Source of the DNA: Armatimonadota bacterium
Lineage (GTDB): Bacteria; Armatimonadota; Fimbriimonadia; Fimbriimonadales; Fimbriimonadaceae
Length of the DNA stretch: 64,000 nucleotides
Direction: 5' to 3'
Assembly (NCBI GenBank): GCA_029781035.1
Contig: JAKOXK010000034.1
Span: forward strand, 1-64,000
Of the stretch, positions 1 through 9,553 are shown one piece after another. Position 1 is the first letter of the stretch. Every line of letters begins with the position of its first letter. The notes beneath the pieces are model-generated. The model saw only the letters and a list, made by a program, of their open reading frames with translations. It was not told where the DNA came from and did not search any database. Position numbers and translations under genes: made by a program.

Positions 1-2
1 GA

Positions 3-1187
3 AAGGACGACGATCTGAAGGGGCGCGAGCCTCTGAGTGCCATCGTGGCTCGCAACCACGCTGTTGCCGGCATCAATGGCGACTTCTTCCCTTGGACCGG
101 TGATCCTTTGGGCGCCCTGGTCCGCGAAGGCGAACTGGTCAGTCGACCGATGGCAGGAAGGTCGGTCTTTGCCTGGGGCCCAAGCTTCTCGGCCGTGTCA
201 CGGCTGAAGTGGTCAGCGACCGCTAGCTTCATGGGTCAGGAAGGGCTCAAGGTAGACGGGCTGAACGAGCAATGCGGCAAGGATATGATCGTGTTGAACA
301 CCCCGTCAGCTGGATATGCCCTGAGCGAAGACAAGAGCTTCCACGCCGTCTTCCAGTTCGAAGGGACCCTCACACCCAATGGCACTTGGAAGGGCAAGGT
401 CATCACGACAGTAAGTGACCAGACAAGGGTGCCCATCGGCCCGTCACAAGCCGTCCTGACCGCCACCGGGAAGGCGATTGAGAAGCTGCAGTACCTGGCC
501 AAAGGCGAGGAACTGACGGTCAAAGTGGAGACAACGGGCCTGGACTGGTCAAAAGCGGTGAACGTTGTCGGAGGCGGACCGGTGATTGTCGAGCAAGGCA
601 AGCCGATTCAGTCGTGGGACGCCGAGAACTTCAATGATGAATTCGCCCTGAAGCGCCACCCTCGGACGGCAGTCGGATACACCAAATCCGGGGATCTATG
701 GTTCGTCGTCGTCGAGGGCCGACAGGAGATGAGCGTAGGAGCGACTATAGATGAGCTTGCCTCAATCATGACTTCGCTCGGCTGTGTCGGGGCCTTGAAC
801 CTGGACGGCGGCGGAAGCAGTGAAATGGCACTTTCGAGCTTGATCGTGAACCGGCCGAGCGACGGCTCAGAGAGGCCCGTGGCCGACTCGATACTGGTCT
901 ACTCGGACAGGACTCAAGACGCCGATCCGCCAGAACTGGTGATCCAAGGCAGGCCCAAAGTCGAAGTCGGCGGAGCGACCGACTACACCGTCGTTGACGA
1001 CCACGGGAACACTCTGCCAGGATCGGCGGTCATATGGGCTGCGAGCGGCGACGCTTGGATCGACCAAGGGGGTCGCTTGAGGGGCCTCAGGGCGGGTCAG
1101 GCCGTGGTCACAGCTCAAGTCAATGGTCGCTCGGTGGTGCTGAAAGTCACGGTCGAAGCCCAACCGGGTTCGTCTGGCGGCAGGTAA
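3..1187 (+). CDS. Phosphodiester glycosidase (NAGPA/DUF2233 type) with C-terminal Ig-like domain, 5' partial
   Basis: The frame is open to the left edge, so the true start and any signal peptide lie outside; 394 residues are visible. Most of it is a NAGPA-type phosphodiester glycosidase domain, shown by GINGDFF near the visible start, HPRTAVGY in the middle and LNLDGGGSSEM near residue 270. Known family members hydrolyse sugar phosphodiesters, and bacterial ones are usually exported and tied to exopolysaccharide or envelope turnover. The substrate here cannot be read. The last ~90 residues (VIWAASGDAWI, GLRAGQAVVTAQV) resemble a BIG2-type bacterial Ig domain, often used for surface attachment. 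It is followed after 62 bases by a same-strand protease gene. Confidence 0.85.
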   Translation, partial: KDDDLKGREPLSAIVARNHAVAGINGDFFPWTGDPLGALVREGELVSRPMAGRSVFAWGPSFSAVSRLKWSATASFMGQEGLKVDGLNEQCGKDMIVLNTPSAGYALSEDKSFHAVFQFEGTLTPNGTWKGKVITTVSDQTRVPIGPSQAVLTATGKAIEKLQYLAKGEELTVKVETTGLDWSKAVNVVGGGPVIVEQGKPIQSWDAENFNDEFALKRHPRTAVGYTKSGDLWFVVVEGRQEMSVGATIDELASIMTSLGCVGALNLDGGGSSEMALSSLIVNRPSDGSERPVADSILVYSDRTQDADPPELVIQGRPKVEVGGATDYTVVDDHGNTLPGSAVIWAASGDAWIDQGGRLRGLRAGQAVVTAQVNGRSVVLKVTVEAQPGSSGGR

Positions 1188-1249
1188 GGTCCCCTCACGC
1201 CCCACATTGCGCAACTTGATGCAGTCTGGGCGCGTAAGGGTACCAGCCT

Positions 1250-4200
1250 ATGCTTCTTACAACCATGGCACTTGCCGTCATCAGTCCTCCTGCGCTGACG
1301 GACATGAAGCTGTTGCGCATGCCGAGCGTCCAAGGAGACACCGTCGCTTTTGTCTACGGAGGGGATATCTGGAAAGCTCCCCTAAAGGGCGGACTGGCGA
1401 CCCGTTTGACCTCGAGCCCGGGATCCGAGTCCTGGCCGCGTTTCTCGCCTGACGGAGCCTCGATCGCCTTCAGTGGGCAGTACGACACCACGGCGCCTCA
1501 GGTCTACGTGATGCCGTCAGAAGGAGGGCAGCCCGTCCGTCTGACCTTTGAGTCGAACCCGTGCAACGTCACTGGTTGGACTCCCGATGGGCAGGTCGCT
1601 TACGCCTCTAATTACGGCTCCACCTTTACCGGACGCCTCTGGCTGATCAATCCCAAGGGCGGTATGCCGGTCAGGACGGACCTCGCCGAGTTTAGCAATG
1701 GTTCGTTTTCTGCCGACGGGAAGCAGATCGCCTACAACCGGAACAACTCGTACGCTTTCAACTGGAGGCACTATCGAGGGGGAACACAGGGCCGCGTCTG
1801 CTTTTATGATTTTAGTCAGCAAAAATACTGGGAACTTCCGTCAGGAAGAGAGCAGAACTACTGGCCGATGTGGGTCGGAGACAAGGTCTATTACCTCTCT
1901 GACAAGACCATGGACTGCCTGAACCTGTGGGTCTATGACACGAAGTCCAAGTCAGACCGTCAGCTGACCAAGTTCACTGACGGAGACATCAAGGATCCGA
2001 ACACAGATGGCAAGCACATCGTGTTCGAGCGAGACGGAGTCCTCACCACCTATGACATCCAAACGAACACCGTCGAGATTCCTGCAATCCAGGTTCCCTC
2101 AGACGACCTGTTGGCCCGAACCCGTTACCGAAGGTTTGGCCAGGAAACCGGGCTCGGCGACGTGAGTCCCAGTGGCAAGAGGGCTTTGATCGAGGCGCGG
2201 GGCGACATCTACAGCGTTCCAGCTAAGAACGGAGAGACTCGCAACTTGTCGTCGTCTTCGGGATCAAGAGAGCAGGACCCGGCTTGGAGCCCGGACGGCC
2301 AATCGGTGGCTTTCATGAGTGACAAATCAGGCGAGGACAGGATCTACACGATGCCCCAGATGGGTGGCGCCTGGACGGAAGTGGACACACCGAAAGACGT
2401 GAAGATCCAGAACTTCGGCTATTTCCCAGACGGGAAGAAGATGTGGTTCACGTCCGTCGATTCGACGCTCTACACGTTTGACCCGGCCACCAAGACAGCT
2501 CTGAAGGTCTATTCAGACACCGGCAACGGGAACAACTTCGACATCTCGGCCGATGGCGGTTGGATCGCTTACACGCTGGTACAGCCGAACCTCTTCTCCG
2601 CCGTCTACCTCTACAACGTGGCAGATAAGACTGCCACCAAGGTCACCGAGGGCTATTACGACGACGGCCCGATCGCTTTCGACCTCAACGGCAAGTACCT
2701 CTATTTCGTCTCGAGCCGGACCTATGGGGCGAACCTCGGCGCGTTCGACATCGACCTGCACCAGGACAACGTCCAGCGGGTTTACGCAGCCTTGCTCCAA
2801 AACGACCAGACAAACCCGCTCTTACCTCCGAACGATGAGGAACCGGTCAAGTCGGACGAGGGGAAGGCCGAACCGAAGAAGGACGGGGCCACCTCTTCCG
2901 CAATGAAGATTGACTTGCAGGGTCTGGATCAGCGGCTGATTCCACTCCCTTGGCCCCCAGGCAGCTATCAAGCGCTGTACGGCGTGGAGAACGGCGTGCT
3001 GGCGATGGTGGGAGGAACTCTGCAGAAGTTCGACTTCGATAGCAAGAAGCCGGATACGGTGCTGTCGAACGTGAGCTGGATACGGCTCAACGCCAAGCAC
3101 ACGAAGATGGCCTATCAAGCATCAGGGGTTGTCGGGATTTCAGATGTCAAACCGGGAGTGGATCCCAATGCTGGAAAGGTTCCTTTGGGCGACGTCGCTA
3201 CGGACTGGAACCCGAGAGACGAATGGAAACAGATCTATTGGGAAGCCTGGCGGTTTGAGCGCGACCACTTCTACGACCCCGACATGGTGGGCCTGAATTG
3301 GAAAGAGATCGGCAACAAGTACGCTGCCTTGCTGCCCTACTGCTCGGACAGGGCTGATCTGAGCTACCTCTTGGGCCTGCTCATTGGTGAGCTTGGCACG
3401 GGCCACGCTTATTTGGGTGGTGGCGACAACGCGATGCCGTCACCTCCAATCACGACGGGAATGCTCGGTGCGGACTACGATGTCGCCAACGGCCATGTCC
3501 AGTTCAAGAAGATCTACAAGGGTCTCAACTTCGAGCCTGAGCGCCGTGGGCCTCTCGGGGCACCTGGGGTCAACGTCAACGATGGCGACTATTTGCTGGC
3601 GATCGACGGTCACGAAATCGATCCAAAGCAGGACTTCCACCAGTTCCTGGTGGACAAAGCCGAGAAGCCAGTGAAGCTGGTCGTCAATTCGAAGCCGACG
3701 ATGACGGGTTCACGGACGGTGACAGTGCGCCCCGTCGCCAGTGAGTCCGACCTCCGCTACATCAGTTGGGTCGAATCGAACCGTGAATACGTGCGGAAGG
3801 CCTCGGGGGGCAAGATCGGCTATATGCACGTTCCTAACACGAGCATAGAGGGAATCATCGAGTTCATGAAGGGCTACTACTCTAATTCGGACGCCGTAGC
3901 CTTTGTGATCGATGAGCGCTACAACGGCGGAGGCTTTATCCCAACGTTCTTCGTCGACTACCTCACCCGGTCCCCGCAGTCTGTGTTCCGTCCGCGATAC
4001 GGTCAAGACCGCAACTTGCCTGCCCAGACCTTGGTCGGGCCGAAGGTGATGCTGATCAACGAGTTCGCTGGATCCGGCGGCGACATGTTCCCCTGGCTGT
4101 TCAGGCGGAACAAAGTTGGGCCGCTGATCGGCACAAGGACTTGGGGCGGCCTCGTTGGGATCAACGGATTCCACGGCCTCGTGGATGGCGGCGGTATCAC

Positions 4201-4414
4201 CGCGCCAGCCTTCGGTATCTATGATCGGGACAAAGGCGAGTGGATTGCCGAGAACAAGGGCATCGACCCAGACATCGAAGTCGATGCAAGGCCCGATCTG
4301 ATCGCTCAAGGCAAGGATCCTGTTCTCGACAAGGCCATCGAGGTCTTGACGGCGGAGATCAAGAAGGGAGGCAAGGAACTGCCCAAGCCTCAGTATCCGC
4401 GGATCAAGAAATGA
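1250..4414 (+). CDS. Tricorn protease homologue (S41 family, PDZ)
   Basis: A 1054-residue protein with the tricorn layout: two N-terminal beta-propellers built from TolB/WD-like repeats (SPDGASIAFSG, SPDGQSVAFMS), a helical C1 domain, a PDZ domain around 770-850 and a C-terminal S41 peptidase core. By position the likely catalytic residues are His719 (in ELGTGHAYLGG), Ser942 (in EFAGSGGDMFPW) and Glu1001 (in ENKGIDPD). Tricorn degrades oligopeptides released by larger proteases. The first ~17 residues are hydrophobic, so export is likely, unlike cytosolic archaeal tricorn. No Shine-Dalgarno is seen before the ATG. A strong terminator follows. Confidence 0.93.
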   Translation: MLLTTMALAVISPPALTDMKLLRMPSVQGDTVAFVYGGDIWKAPLKGGLATRLTSSPGSESWPRFSPDGASIAFSGQYDTTAPQVYVMPSEGGQPVRLTFESNPCNVTGWTPDGQVAYASNYGSTFTGRLWLINPKGGMPVRTDLAEFSNGSFSADGKQIAYNRNNSYAFNWRHYRGGTQGRVCFYDFSQQKYWELPSGREQNYWPMWVGDKVYYLSDKTMDCLNLWVYDTKSKSDRQLTKFTDGDIKDPNTDGKHIVFERDGVLTTYDIQTNTVEIPAIQVPSDDLLARTRYRRFGQETGLGDVSPSGKRALIEARGDIYSVPAKNGETRNLSSSSGSREQDPAWSPDGQSVAFMSDKSGEDRIYTMPQMGGAWTEVDTPKDVKIQNFGYFPDGKKMWFTSVDSTLYTFDPATKTALKVYSDTGNGNNFDISADGGWIAYTLVQPNLFSAVYLYNVADKTATKVTEGYYDDGPIAFDLNGKYLYFVSSRTYGANLGAFDIDLHQDNVQRVYAALLQNDQTNPLLPPNDEEPVKSDEGKAEPKKDGATSSAMKIDLQGLDQRLIPLPWPPGSYQALYGVENGVLAMVGGTLQKFDFDSKKPDTVLSNVSWIRLNAKHTKMAYQASGVVGISDVKPGVDPNAGKVPLGDVATDWNPRDEWKQIYWEAWRFERDHFYDPDMVGLNWKEIGNKYAALLPYCSDRADLSYLLGLLIGELGTGHAYLGGGDNAMPSPPITTGMLGADYDVANGHVQFKKIYKGLNFEPERRGPLGAPGVNVNDGDYLLAIDGHEIDPKQDFHQFLVDKAEKPVKLVVNSKPTMTGSRTVTVRPVASESDLRYISWVESNREYVRKASGGKIGYMHVPNTSIEGIIEFMKGYYSNSDAVAFVIDERYNGGGFIPTFFVDYLTRSPQSVFRPRYGQDRNLPAQTLVGPKVMLINEFAGSGGDMFPWLFRRNKVGPLIGTRTWGGLVGINGFHGLVDGGGITAPAFGIYDRDKGEWIAENKGIDPDIEVDARPDLIAQGKDPVLDKAIEVLTAEIKKGGKELPKPQYPRIKK

Positions 4415-4433
4415 CCGGTTGAACAGGAGATCG

Positions 4434-4474
4434 CTCCGGCCGCCCTCGAGGAGGGGCGGCCGGAGTCGTTTCTC
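4434..4474 (+). terminator. Intrinsic terminator after the tricorn gene
   Basis: A perfect 12-bp GC-rich stem (CTCCGGCCGCCC with GGGCGGCCGGAG, 8-base loop) is followed by the T-rich stretch TCGTTTCTC. It starts 20 bases after the stop codon. Confidence 0.85.
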
Positions 4475-4499
4475 GGCCGAACAGGGGCATTCCCCGCAT

Positions 4500-4565
4500 A
4501 ACTGCCGTCAAGCAACGTCCTCGGAACCTCCAAGAATCGATTCAGGGGCAGTTGTGCCCCGGAGG
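4500..4565 (+). promoter_or_regulatory. pilB leader with two mutually exclusive hairpins next to the ribosome site
   Basis: GGGGCA (4545-4550) can pair with TGCCCC (4555-4560), a hairpin ending directly at the GGAGG Shine-Dalgarno (4561-4565). Alternatively GGCAGTT (4547-4553) can pair with AACTGCC (4500-4506), which would dissolve the first hairpin. Regulation of pilB translation by this switch is inference. Confidence 0.35.
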
Positions 4566-4570
4566 ATGCG

Positions 4571-6334
4571 TTGGCCCGTAGCAAGAAGCAACTTGGCGAA
4601 ATCCTGATCGCACACAGGATCATCACCCAGCAACAGCTGGACGACGTGCTTGAAGATCAGCGGATGAATCCGCGACCACTGGGCAAAATCCTGATCCAGA
4701 GAGGCCTGATCACGGAAAAACTGCTGCTCCAAGCTTTGGCTGCGCAGAAGGGCGTGTCCGCTTGGCACTTTGATCAGGACGCTCCTGACCCTGCAGCCAT
4801 CGAGAAGCTCTCCGACCAAGTCTGTCGACAGTACAACGTTTTGCCGGTGCGCGTCCAAGGGGATCTGCTGCTCGTGGCCATGTCGAATCCAGACGACATC
4901 GAGACGATCGACCTGGTCCGCAACCTGACCGGAATGCGCATCGAGCCGGTCATGGCCGAAGAAGTGCGCCTCTTCCGAAAGATCGAAGAGGTCTTCAGCA
5001 GCGACGAAGCCAAGCGGAACGCGGCCAAAAACGTTGAAGGTTTTGTCCGGCAAGCCCTCAAGGACTTCGCGGGGAGCTCTGCGACATACGCCAGGCTCGA
5101 AAAGGCGGTGCTGACCGAAGAGGACACAAGGCCCGTCGTCGGCCTCGTGAACCAGATCATCCAGGACGCGATCGAGAAGCGGGCCAGCGATATCCACATT
5201 GAACCGCAAGAGGATCAGATCGATGTTCGGCTTCGAATTGACGGGCAGTTGATCCCCGCCCTTGTCGTGCCGTCGGCGCTGGGCCCGATGCTCAGTACGC
5301 GCATCAAGATTCTGGCGGGTATCGACATCGTCGAGACCCGTGTCCCTCAGGATGGACGCATCTCCGCCGAACTGGGCAGCCGCGAGATCGACTTGAGGAT
5401 CTCTGTCCTGCCGAGCTATCACGGGCCGCGGATCGTGATGCGCGTTCTCGACAAGGCCTACGGTGTCCGAAAGCTGGACGAGTTGGGCTTTGACCCTGGG
5501 AACTACCACCTGTTCCGCCAATTGGTCGAGAAGCCCTACGGCCTGTTCCTTGTGACGGGCCCAACTGGAAGCGGAAAGACGACGACCCTTTACGCCGCAC
5601 TGAACGAGCTCAAAGACGGTCGGAACAACATCATGACCTGCGAAGACCCGGTCGAGTATCTGATCGCCGGAGTCAACCAGTCGCAGGTGAACGAGAAGGT
5701 CGGTCTGACCTTTGCCACCCAGTTGCGTGCGATCCTGCGCCAAGACCCGGATGTAGTTCTGGTCGGCGAGATCAGGGATCGCGAGACAGCCGAGACGGCC
5801 ATCCGAGCGTCGATGACGGGACACATGGTCCTCAGCACGCTCCACACGAACGATGCCCCATCGGCGGTGCCGAGGTTGCTTGACATGGGGATCGATCCGT
5901 TCTTGCTGAGCACGTCGCTGGTCGGCGTCATGTCCCAGCGCCTGTTGAGGGTGCTTTGTGACGACTGCAAGCGAGAGTCCGAGCCTGACGATGTGGACGC
6001 CGAAGTGCTCCGATCGGTCTTTGGCGCCGAGAACGTCAAATCGGTGTGGAAGCCCATCGGTTGCCCGTCCTGTCTGAACACCGGCTACAAAGGCAGGATG
6101 GCCGTTCACGAACTGATGCCCGTGACCCCTGGAGTCTCCAAGATGATCGCGGAAAGGGTTTCCATCGAGTCGATACGGGAAGAAGCGACCTACTATGGGT
6201 ACCGGACGATGCAAGAGGACTCACTGGCCAGGATCCTCAACGGGGAGACCAGCATCCAAGAAGCGAAGAGGCAGATCGCGTTCGACACGATCGAGCGTAA
6301 GACCGACAGGCCGTCCATCAAGCTCGCGGCTTGA
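4571..6334 (+). CDS. pilB: Type IV pilus extension ATPase PilB (GspE family)
   Basis: A 587-residue cytoplasmic hexameric ATPase that powers pilin assembly. An N-terminal MshEN/GspE-N domain (about 1-150, repeated LGKILIQRGLI-type helices) precedes the GspE core with Walker A GPTGSGKTTT (Lys336), an Asp box, Walker B (DVVLVGEIRDRETAE) and a His box (GHMVLSTLHTND). A zinc-binding tetracysteine follows (CDDC near 463, CPSC near 496). The start is TTG at 4571, chosen because GGAGG ends five bases upstream; the nearer ATG at 4566 is out of frame and too close. The rest of the pilus platform is encoded at 52-59 kb. No pilC or pilT is adjacent. Confidence 0.95.
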   Translation: MARSKKQLGEILIAHRIITQQQLDDVLEDQRMNPRPLGKILIQRGLITEKLLLQALAAQKGVSAWHFDQDAPDPAAIEKLSDQVCRQYNVLPVRVQGDLLLVAMSNPDDIETIDLVRNLTGMRIEPVMAEEVRLFRKIEEVFSSDEAKRNAAKNVEGFVRQALKDFAGSSATYARLEKAVLTEEDTRPVVGLVNQIIQDAIEKRASDIHIEPQEDQIDVRLRIDGQLIPALVVPSALGPMLSTRIKILAGIDIVETRVPQDGRISAELGSREIDLRISVLPSYHGPRIVMRVLDKAYGVRKLDELGFDPGNYHLFRQLVEKPYGLFLVTGPTGSGKTTTLYAALNELKDGRNNIMTCEDPVEYLIAGVNQSQVNEKVGLTFATQLRAILRQDPDVVLVGEIRDRETAETAIRASMTGHMVLSTLHTNDAPSAVPRLLDMGIDPFLLSTSLVGVMSQRLLRVLCDDCKRESEPDDVDAEVLRSVFGAENVKSVWKPIGCPSCLNTGYKGRMAVHELMPVTPGVSKMIAERVSIESIREEATYYGYRTMQEDSLARILNGETSIQEAKRQIAFDTIERKTDRPSIKLAA

Positions 6335-6339
6335 GGTCC

Positions 6340-6358
6340 ACTCGGCAGAGTGCCGAGT
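6340..6358 (+). other. Hairpin after pilB
   Basis: ACTCGGCA and TGCCGAGT form a perfect 8-bp stem with a 3-base loop, five bases after the pilB stop. There is no U-run, so it may stabilise the mRNA end or act as a weak terminator. Confidence 0.4.
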
Positions 6359-6375
6359 CAGGGTACATTCGGCAA

Positions 6376-6397
6376 GCGGAAGGCGTGCGCCTTCCGC
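6376..6397 (+). terminator. Perfect 10-bp hairpin before tRNA-His
   Basis: GCGGAAGGCG and CGCCTTCCGC form a 10-bp stem with a 2-base loop. It ends five bases before tRNA-His and has only a weak T tract (TTCGTCC). A TACATT box at 6364-6369 could start the tRNA transcript just before the hairpin, making it a pre-tRNA leader instead of a pilB terminator. Confidence 0.5.
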
Positions 6398-6402
6398 TTC
6401 GT

Positions 6403-6478
6403 CCCCGGGGAGCTCGGTAGGTTGAGCAGCGGTCTGTGGAACCGAAGGTCATGGGTTCAACTCCCATTCCGGGGACCA
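6403..6478 (+). tRNA. tRNA-His(GTG), atypical
   Basis: The cloverleaf has acceptor CCCCGGG paired with TCCGGGG, D arm GCTC/GAGC, anticodon loop CTGTGGA (anticodon GTG at 6436-6438), T arm ATGGG-TTCAACT-CCCAT, and an encoded CCA. It lacks the nearly universal tRNA-His feature: position -1 is T and the discriminator is A73, so there is no G-1:C73 pair. Core positions 8, 14 and 21 read G, G and T in place of the conserved U8, A14 and A21. The anticodon and T arm leave little doubt about identity. It lies 20 bases upstream of the histidyl-tRNA synthetase gene. Confidence 0.85.
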
Positions 6479-6498
6479 TTCTGCAAGGACGGATCCGT

Positions 6499-7878
6499 GT
6501 GCTGACCAACTACCCAGGAACTCAAGACAGGTTCACCGACGACATTCTGCTCCGACAGTGGATCCTGGCCCAGTTCCAGGCTGTCTACCGTGAGCTCGGT
6601 TTCCATCTCTTGGAGACTCCTTGTCTCGAACCTGTTGCGATCCTGGCCAAGTCGGGAGGGGTCGGGGATCAACCGACTTTCACATTAACCGACAAACACA
6701 GGGACGATGTCTGCCTCAAGCCGGATCAGACCGTCTCGTTGCGGAGAGTGGTCGAACAGCACCGGTTGAGGCTTCCATTCCCCCGTCACCAGGTTGGATA
6801 TGCCTTCCGGCAGGACAAGCCTGAGAAAGGCCGCTGGCGCGAGTTCCTCCAGTGTGACGCGGACTTCGTCGGTGCCCCCCTTGGCACCGCCGATGCCGAG
6901 ACGGCCTTGTGGTTGCTCCAAGGCTTCGAGGCCATTGGTTTGCCAGAGACCGTCCTCTACATCAACACGCGCCGCATTCTGAAGGGCCTCTACGTGTCCC
7001 TTGCCGACTCATTCTACGACGAGCTGACCTTCACGCGGGCAGTGGACAAGGTTCCGAGTAACGGAGACCTTGAGCCGGTTCGAACCTACCTCATGGCGGG
7101 CTATAAGGAGACTCTCGACGATGGATCGGCCAAAGTGGATCCAGTTGCCCAAGCGGCAGCGGAGAAGATCGTCCGTCTGCTGGCGGGGCTCAGGGATTTC
7201 CGAGAGATGCCCGCAAGGGAATCGCTCCGACAGTTTGCCGAAGCTTATCCAGCCGAGGTGGAGGATGTCGAGTCGTTGGCGTCGGTCATTGAGTGTGCGG
7301 CGGAGGCCGGTGCCCCGATCGATCGTATCGTCTTCGATCCATGTCTGGCGCGTGGGATGGACTATTACACGGGCCCGGTGTTCGAGTGCCACTGTCCACT
7401 TTGGCCCTATGGCAGCATCGCAGGCGGCGGCCGTTACGATGAGATGATCAAGATCGAGGGAGAGCCGCAGCCGTCGGTCGGAGCCTCGTTTGGCCTCGAC
7501 CGGATCGAACAAGCACTGAAGGATCTGGGAAGAGTTCCGGCTTCATGTACGCAGCGAGTCGCTGACGCCCTTGTCATCACGAAACCGGACTGGCTGCCGG
7601 GGGCAATGCGCGTCGCGAGACAGCTTCGGGAGGCGGGAGTCAAGACCCTGGTCTACCCAGATCCGAGGGTGACCCTCAAACTTCAAACTCGGTTTGCGGC
7701 TCAAAACGGAATCCCTTGTGCTGTGTTTTTCGGCCCGGACGAACAGGCTTCGGGCACCGTCACAGTTCGGGAAGTGACTCCGGAGAGGGACGTTGCGGAT
7801 CCTGAAGCAGCCCGAAAAGCCAAGAACATATCGGTGCCCCTCGCGGACTTGGTCGCGACCGTGCGATCATTGGGGTGA
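6499..7878 (+). CDS. hisS: Histidyl-tRNA synthetase, divergent type
   Basis: A 459-residue class II synthetase that charges tRNA-His. Motif 2 reads FRQDKPEKGRWREFLQCDAD, the HisRS-specific motif is RGMDYYTGPVFE, and motif 3 is GGGRYDEM...GASFGLDRIE. A C-terminal anticodon-binding domain follows (about 360-459). The EFLQCDADFVG stretch differs from the common FHQxGxE form and resembles, from memory, the divergent alphaproteobacterial HisRS that works with tRNA-His lacking G-1. The start is GTG 6499, preceded by AAGGACGGA; the frame also extends upstream into the tRNA, which cannot be coding. hutH follows after four bases. Confidence 0.93.
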   Translation: MLTNYPGTQDRFTDDILLRQWILAQFQAVYRELGFHLLETPCLEPVAILAKSGGVGDQPTFTLTDKHRDDVCLKPDQTVSLRRVVEQHRLRLPFPRHQVGYAFRQDKPEKGRWREFLQCDADFVGAPLGTADAETALWLLQGFEAIGLPETVLYINTRRILKGLYVSLADSFYDELTFTRAVDKVPSNGDLEPVRTYLMAGYKETLDDGSAKVDPVAQAAAEKIVRLLAGLRDFREMPARESLRQFAEAYPAEVEDVESLASVIECAAEAGAPIDRIVFDPCLARGMDYYTGPVFECHCPLWPYGSIAGGGRYDEMIKIEGEPQPSVGASFGLDRIEQALKDLGRVPASCTQRVADALVITKPDWLPGAMRVARQLREAGVKTLVYPDPRVTLKLQTRFAAQNGIPCAVFFGPDEQASGTVTVREVTPERDVADPEAARKAKNISVPLADLVATVRSLG

Positions 7879-7882
7879 CCCC

Positions 7883-9553
7883 ATGTCCGAGCCGCACCAT
7901 GTAGACGTTTCGCGCGATCTGACGATCGACGACGTGGTACGGGCCTCTCGCTTCAGGTGCCGTCTGCAACTCACTGCAGAGACGCGACACAAGCTTGATG
8001 AGGTCAGGACTGCAGTCATTGACCGCGAGAATGATCGCGACGAGAGGATCTACGGGTTCAACACTGGATTTGGTGACAACCGAACTCGTCCCACGGTGCC
8101 CAAGGATCAACGCGGTGTCATCCAAGACAACTTGATCCTGAGTCACGCCTCGGGATGGGGGGAGCCGATAAGCGTCGAGGTCGTGCGGGCGGCCATGGTG
8201 ATCCGAGCCCGTACGTTGGCCATCGGTCACTCCGGCATCCGGTCTGCACTGCTGAGCGCCCTGTGCTCGCTCTACAACAGCAGCCTGGTCCCCGTCGTGC
8301 CGAGTTTTGGCAGCGTCGGGGCGAGTGGCGATCTCGCCCCCCTTTCACACATGGCGTTGCCACTCATGGCGCGCGGCGAAGTGTGGGTGGACGATGGCCA
8401 GATCCTGCCTGCCAGCCGTGCTCTAATTCAGGCTCGGGGAGTTGAACTTCTTTCCTACCGCCCCAGTGACGAGTTTCCGGGGGTCGAGGGCCCGGAATCG
8501 GTCTTTGGTCCGAAGGAAGGGCTCGCCCTCAACAACGGCACAGCGTTCATGGCAGCATGGTTGGCTCTTTCGGTCGAATCCTTTGAGAACGTGCTTTGGC
8601 ACGCTAACTTGGCATTGGCGCTGAACACCGAGGCGATGTGTGGCGTGATGGACGTGTACGAACCGCAAGTGCAGGCGATCCGGGGCCACTGGGGAGTGCA
8701 GCAGTGTGCGGCCGCCGTGGCTGGCCACCTTCACGACTCGAAACTGGTTCTACGGCGGCACGAGGCGGAACCGGGATCCTTGGCGGCCCGGACCCTGCCC
8801 GGCAGTGGCATTGTCGACTCTGTCCAAGACGACTACAGCCTGCGGGCGGCATCGGTTGTTCACGGGACCGCAGCCCAGTGCCTGGCCGGAGTCCGGTCTA
8901 CGGTCGAGGCGGAACTCAATTCCGTTACGGACAACCCCGTCGTCGTCGATCGCGATGTGGTGCTTTCCGCTGCTCACTTTCACGGTATGCCACTCGCGTT
9001 TGCCGCCGACCAGCTACGGACGGCAGCGGCGATCCTTGGCGGCATCTCTGAGCGACGCGTCACCAAACTGATGAACGATCGCAGAAACTATGGCCTGCCT
9101 CGCCATTTGGTCATCGGCGACGAAACAGGGGTGCAGTCCGGCTGGATGATCGCTCAATACTTGTGCGCCTCGATGGTCAATGAACTCAAAACGCGGTCAA
9201 TGCCGTACTGCGTGGGCAACGTGACGACCGGCAACGAGGCGGAGGACTTCGTGAGCATGGGAGCCAACGCCTGCCGGTCCACGTACGATTGCGTTGGAAT
9301 ACTGCAAGGGGTGGTCGCGGTCGAATTGGCGGCGGCTGTGAGGGCCCTTCTCATCCGGACGGGTACGGTGGGATCCGACCTGTCAACACAGGGTCTATCC
9401 ACAGCTGCCCAACGAGCGATTGCGGCGTTTCATGATGCGGGTATCGAAGTTGGCCATACCGACGACCGGCCTCTCGAACCCTTGATCCGTCAATCGGCTT
9501 CGCTGATCGAGACGGGCACTCTTCGAACCAAACCGTCTGCCGGTTCGCAGAGT

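Noticed and set aside
4508-6214. 568-codon minus-strand open frame opposite pilB
   Set aside because: It mirrors a well-conserved gene, shows no family motif and is typical of antisense frames in GC-rich DNA.
6401-6478. Alternative tRNA-His acceptor starting at 6401 to create G-1:C73
   Set aside because: It would need two unpaired bases between the T stem and acceptor stem, which tRNAs do not have, and would misplace the encoded CCA.
6436-6498. Upstream extension of the hisS frame
   Set aside because: It begins inside the tRNA-His anticodon loop. The GTG at 6499 has a ribosome site and matches the family start.
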